NCBI RefSeq assembly: GCF_030867145.1
Contig: NC_134428.1
Location: 21,059,537 to 21,123,536, forward strand
Origin: Opisthocomus hoazin
Lineage: Eukaryota; Chordata; Aves; Opisthocomiformes; Opisthocomidae
Direction: 5' to 3'
Length of the DNA stretch: 64,000 nucleotides
This document shows positions 60,555 through 64,000 of the stretch, in pieces; position 1 is the first letter of the stretch; each line of letters opens with the position of its first letter. A program made the translations under genes and the position numbers. The notes under the pieces are model-generated. The model did not search any database and was not told where the DNA came from. It saw only the letters and a list, made by a program, of their open reading frames with translations.

Positions 60555-63500
60555 CTGGAAGAAGACAAGACAGAAAACAAAACAAACAGAACAGAAAAGT
60601 AAGTCAGAATGACTAATGTAAACACAGAACCACAGATTACAACCACCTCCCAGCACAAAGTGGCCTGTATTTACAGCAAGCGTCTCAAGCTGCCGCTGGC
60701 TCGGTCCAGCAACAAAAGTTTCACAAGTCATTGCGTAGTCCAGTCCGAGTAACACACTGTCAGCCTGCCGCAAGGATGCTGGCCAGGTCAGTGCAGATGG
60801 GCGACTGATTTATCCAAGCTCTCCACAGCGAAGGAAACCCAACAGTCAGAGTCAAAGTCTGCCACACTTTGTTTGGGAGAAGAGAGGGAAAAGGAAGTGA
60901 TGCAGATGTAAAAACGCATCTTATACCATCACCCTCTCTTAATCATGTTATTGCTTTCAACCATGCCAGAAAAGGAGGTTGAAAAGAAAATGGGTGTGCA
61001 CTGCATTTTTCCATGGCATTTTACAGCAATGAGGGCATCAGAAGACTGCATGCACAGATGGGCAGTTTGAAAGAAACGTGTGGAAGAATGAATCTCTGAA
61101 CAATTTATGCCAAGAAAGAACAGACCCTGTCAGGCTGGCAACAGGCTGCCATCAAACAAGATATTAGGTAATCGTTATCAGATGGGTCACTGTAGCTTGG
61201 GATCCAACCTGTGCACCACGCAGCAGTAGACAAAACTCCAGGGTGGGGGTGAGAAGAGAAAGTAAGAAAGATGAAAGGTGGTTTTGGTTTGTTTTTTTGT
61301 TTTGTGTTTGTTTCCCCCCTTATTTTCACTTTTATTCTAAACAATGTAATCCAAAACAGCTCCCAGAAGCTACTGAGGTAACATATGTCATTTATATGCT
61401 ATTTGAATAACGATTTGAAAAGCATTTAAATAATACCCAGCAATAAGAAGAAAAGACTTTGCCTCTTTATGCTAGTGTGTTCAATGCCTTCCTCATGACC
61501 ACATTACTGCCTCTGGGATTCTGCTACCATGATACTAACAACCAAGCAATAAGAACAGACATTTTTTTTCTTCTTTTTATACCAGCTGGAGCTTGAATAA
61601 TTCTCTAATACCCACATCTAACTTCCCAAGAGTGCTCTTCAGCATACTGACTTTTTATCACCTTCAAAATGAACCACGTAAAATGGCCATTTAAGCTGGC
61701 AAAGAGACAACTGAAAGGCAGTTCCACACCAGGAGGTATGATTTATCTTGCCCACCGGGAAAGAACATTATAAGCTATCTTCAGGCTCTCAAAAGCTCAG
61801 CCCTCCAAAGACATTTTCAGAGAATTAACAGTATTTTATTAGTTTTCCCTGAAAGACTGCCCCAGGTTGAACCTCCGCACAACAGAAGAGAGAAACTGCT
61901 CCTTTAGCAGCGCTGACCCCATTGGCACAAGATGAAGACACCTGTGGCTTACTTGCACACATCTTTTAGTATCTTCCATAATTGGAAAACTTTCTGCAGA
62001 ACATGGATCTTAATATAAAACTCTGGCCCAGAAATGGCATCTATATTTAGAAGACAAAGGGTACATCTGTTCCTCCTCTTTTTAAGGTCTATTTTTTGCG
62101 AGTGAGGAGGAAAGAGATAGAAAATACCAAGCTGAGCCAGTTTATGTACTATATTCTATACAGTTTATTAAATGGGATTACTGTTTCAGAAATAAAGTTT
62201 AGGGCATTATTAAAACACAGGAGACTAACCCAATGGGCTCAGAGGGGCTTAGAAGTCAAAGAACTTTCTCAGAGTAAGTAGGGCACATTTCAGGGAGCGC
62301 AATACTGAAATTACCAGCTGAGCATCATGACAAGAAGGTGTTTGAAGCAAAAATGCATTTAATTGCTCATCTTTCATCTATATTCTATATATGTGATAGG
62401 AAATGAGTATGAACAGAGAACTTCCAGGTGATGAGGTTTTGCAAGAAGTATTCAAAAAAATCTCAGATCATGGAAGGTTATCGTGCATCCTCCTGGACAA
62501 GTCATATAAGTTAAGCACACAACATGCAACACCAACTTTCTTTAGAGCATTAAAATCAAGAAGGGCCACTTGATGAACTGCATTTCAAGGATGTACAAAG
62601 TACACCCACCACGGAGGGAGAGGTCTAAAAGAATTCACTTCTTCCTCCACCATGAAAACACCCCACAGTTGTTTAAGTGTCACTAAAACAAAGTAATCAG
62701 GAACGTGAGTTTTGGACAGTCAAGCAGAGGGGATTTCACAGTCAAACCTACCTGCAATCCAACAAAAGGAACAAATCAAGACTCAGAGTTAGGGCTGATA
62801 TTCTCTCCTTAACTCAGGATTTTTGTGCCTTTGTACCTCTTCCCATTACAGTTTGAACCAGTTACTCCTTCTGTTAAAGCGTATTTTTAATGAGCATGCT
62901 AAGTATGATTGAAACCTGGAAGTGGAGAGCTAACACCTCCCTGTGCACCTCATTACCAGCACAGCTCCATCAGCATGCACTGGATCTTCAGTCACTGCAT
63001 TAGACTCCACGTTCGAATGCTTTGCTCCACATGCTGCTGACAGCAGTCCCTCAGCCAAGTCCTTCAGCGCATCCTCTGCTGGGAAGCAGAGGAAAGATGC
63101 TGTGGAATACACAGATCCCAACATCTGGACCAGCAGATGAAGATGTATCAACAGAAACTTGCCAGTCACATGGATATGAAACCAAACTATATTATCCGCA
63201 GTTAAAATAACTAAGCCTTTAGCTCCTTTAAAAAGTAATTCTAAAAACTTAAAGCCTAAGCACAATGCAGAGCTAAGGAGGCCTTGACCTCTACTTTGGG
63301 ATAACCTGGATACAGTGCCTGACACAGCTATAAGGTATACAGTTGCATTTAGTTTCCCTTAAAGAGGAGCTTTCATAGGAGGTTAAAGAACATGCACAAT
63401 GCAGCCATTCTTCTAGCACTCTCGCTGGAAGTACCCACGTGCCTATACACCCTCATTTACCCTTTCTAAAACAGCACGGCAGTCAAGTTTCAACCCATAA

Positions 63501-64000
63501 CTTCACCACACTGCCAGCAACCCTAAAAAGAGCACCTAAAAGACTTCTTGTTATTGTTTCTCCTGCTGGCTTGTGCTACTCGACGCAGCACACTGCTCAG
63601 TCACTCCCCAGTCAGCGAGGACACACACAGTTGATTGCACACAAGTTTATTTTTGTGTTTCTCCAAAGGAAAAAAAAAAGTCTCTCCTTCACATTCAGCC
63701 TTGTTGAGGATATGAACTTTCATAGGTATGGTTTGCCAGCATATACTAGTTAGGTGCTTAACACCCTACAGCCTGTTACAAAGGAATCATTGGTTGCAAA
63801 AAAAAAAAAAAAAAAAAAGAATTAATGGGAAAAATCAGTTAATTTTAGAGATCGTAAGTTCTAACAACTCCTGTGAACTGTGCAGACCATGAGTACTTCA
63901 CAGCTTACTGAGCTACACTGGAAGATCACTTACCATATGAAACCATGCCTCCGAATATAAACCATTTGCTAGTTGTGGTTAAAAACCCTACATGTATCTC
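60555..64000 (-). other. TTYH3: TTYH3 last intron (partial)
   Basis: AT-rich sequence runs from the acceptor to the window edge. No exon encoding the expected upstream peptide (ending in a PPPS-type motif) was found. A splice-bounded open segment at 62957-63078 has the wrong phase to be a TTYH3 cassette. Simple sequence includes a 21-A run at 63798-63818. Confidence 0.65.

Noticed and set aside
60788-60875. Open minus-strand segment (contains DFDSDCWVSFAVES) just upstream of the TTYH3 last exon
   Set aside because: Considered as an alternative last exon, but the possible acceptors are weak and the phase does not match.
62957-63078. Exon-like segment on the minus strand in the TTYH3 last intron (acceptor CTTCCCAG, donor GTAATG, open for 40 codons)
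   Set aside because: It enters in phase 1 while the TTYH3 junction is phase 0, and its peptide is not part of TTYH3 as I recall it. It could be a poison exon, but nothing supports this.
1-64000. CRISPR arrays, prokaryotic operons, rRNA genes, intact proviruses
   Set aside because: Nothing of this kind is present; the window is ordinary vertebrate nuclear DNA.

Overview
This window is vertebrate nuclear DNA, most likely from a bird. It holds three truncated CR1 LINE copies with the avian-style 3' end (8-bp ATTCTGTG-type repeats). It also holds an intron-rich gene whose spliced product is a complete Lunatic fringe (LFNG), lying in the GC-rich, homopolymer-rich sequence typical of avian microchromosomes. 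I cannot name the species from sequence alone.

Layout. Positions 1 to about 34.8 kb are non-coding 5' flank of LFNG. This flank contains a 30-copy CTTTT microsatellite, a few fossil transposon or SINE remnants, a possible solo LTR and several candidate regulatory islands. A minus-strand CR1 (34812-35330) lies directly against the CpG-rich LFNG promoter. LFNG runs on the + strand, with its coding sequence in eight exons from 35561 to 46059 (366 codons plus stop). Intron 1 is 7.1 kb and intron 7 carries a second CR1. The 3' UTR runs to about 47.7 kb and has exact matches to a miR-125 site, a miR-200 site and a Pumilio element just upstream of an AATAAA. From 47.7 to 54.9 kb the sequence is intergenic, with an AAAAT-rich tract, a 27-C run and a third CR1.

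From about 54.9 kb to the end the minus strand carries the 3' end of TTYH3 (tweety family). This part consists of an AATAAA at 54924-54929, a probable 5.6 kb 3' UTR, the last coding exon (60483-60554, 23 codons plus stop) and part of the preceding intron. LFNG and TTYH3 therefore converge tail to tail. From memory, in human they lie in the same orientation with BRAT1 and IQCE between them, so a local rearrangement is likely.

How it fits together. LFNG is a Golgi beta-1,3-N-acetylglucosaminyltransferase that elongates O-fucose on Notch EGF repeats and oscillates in the somite clock. The candidate RBPJ and CACGTG sites upstream, the transcription-factor motif clusters in intron 1, and the mRNA-turnover elements in the 3' UTR suit a gene whose transcript must be switched on and cleared quickly. 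I found no novel gene system. The notable observations concern regulation and local rearrangement.
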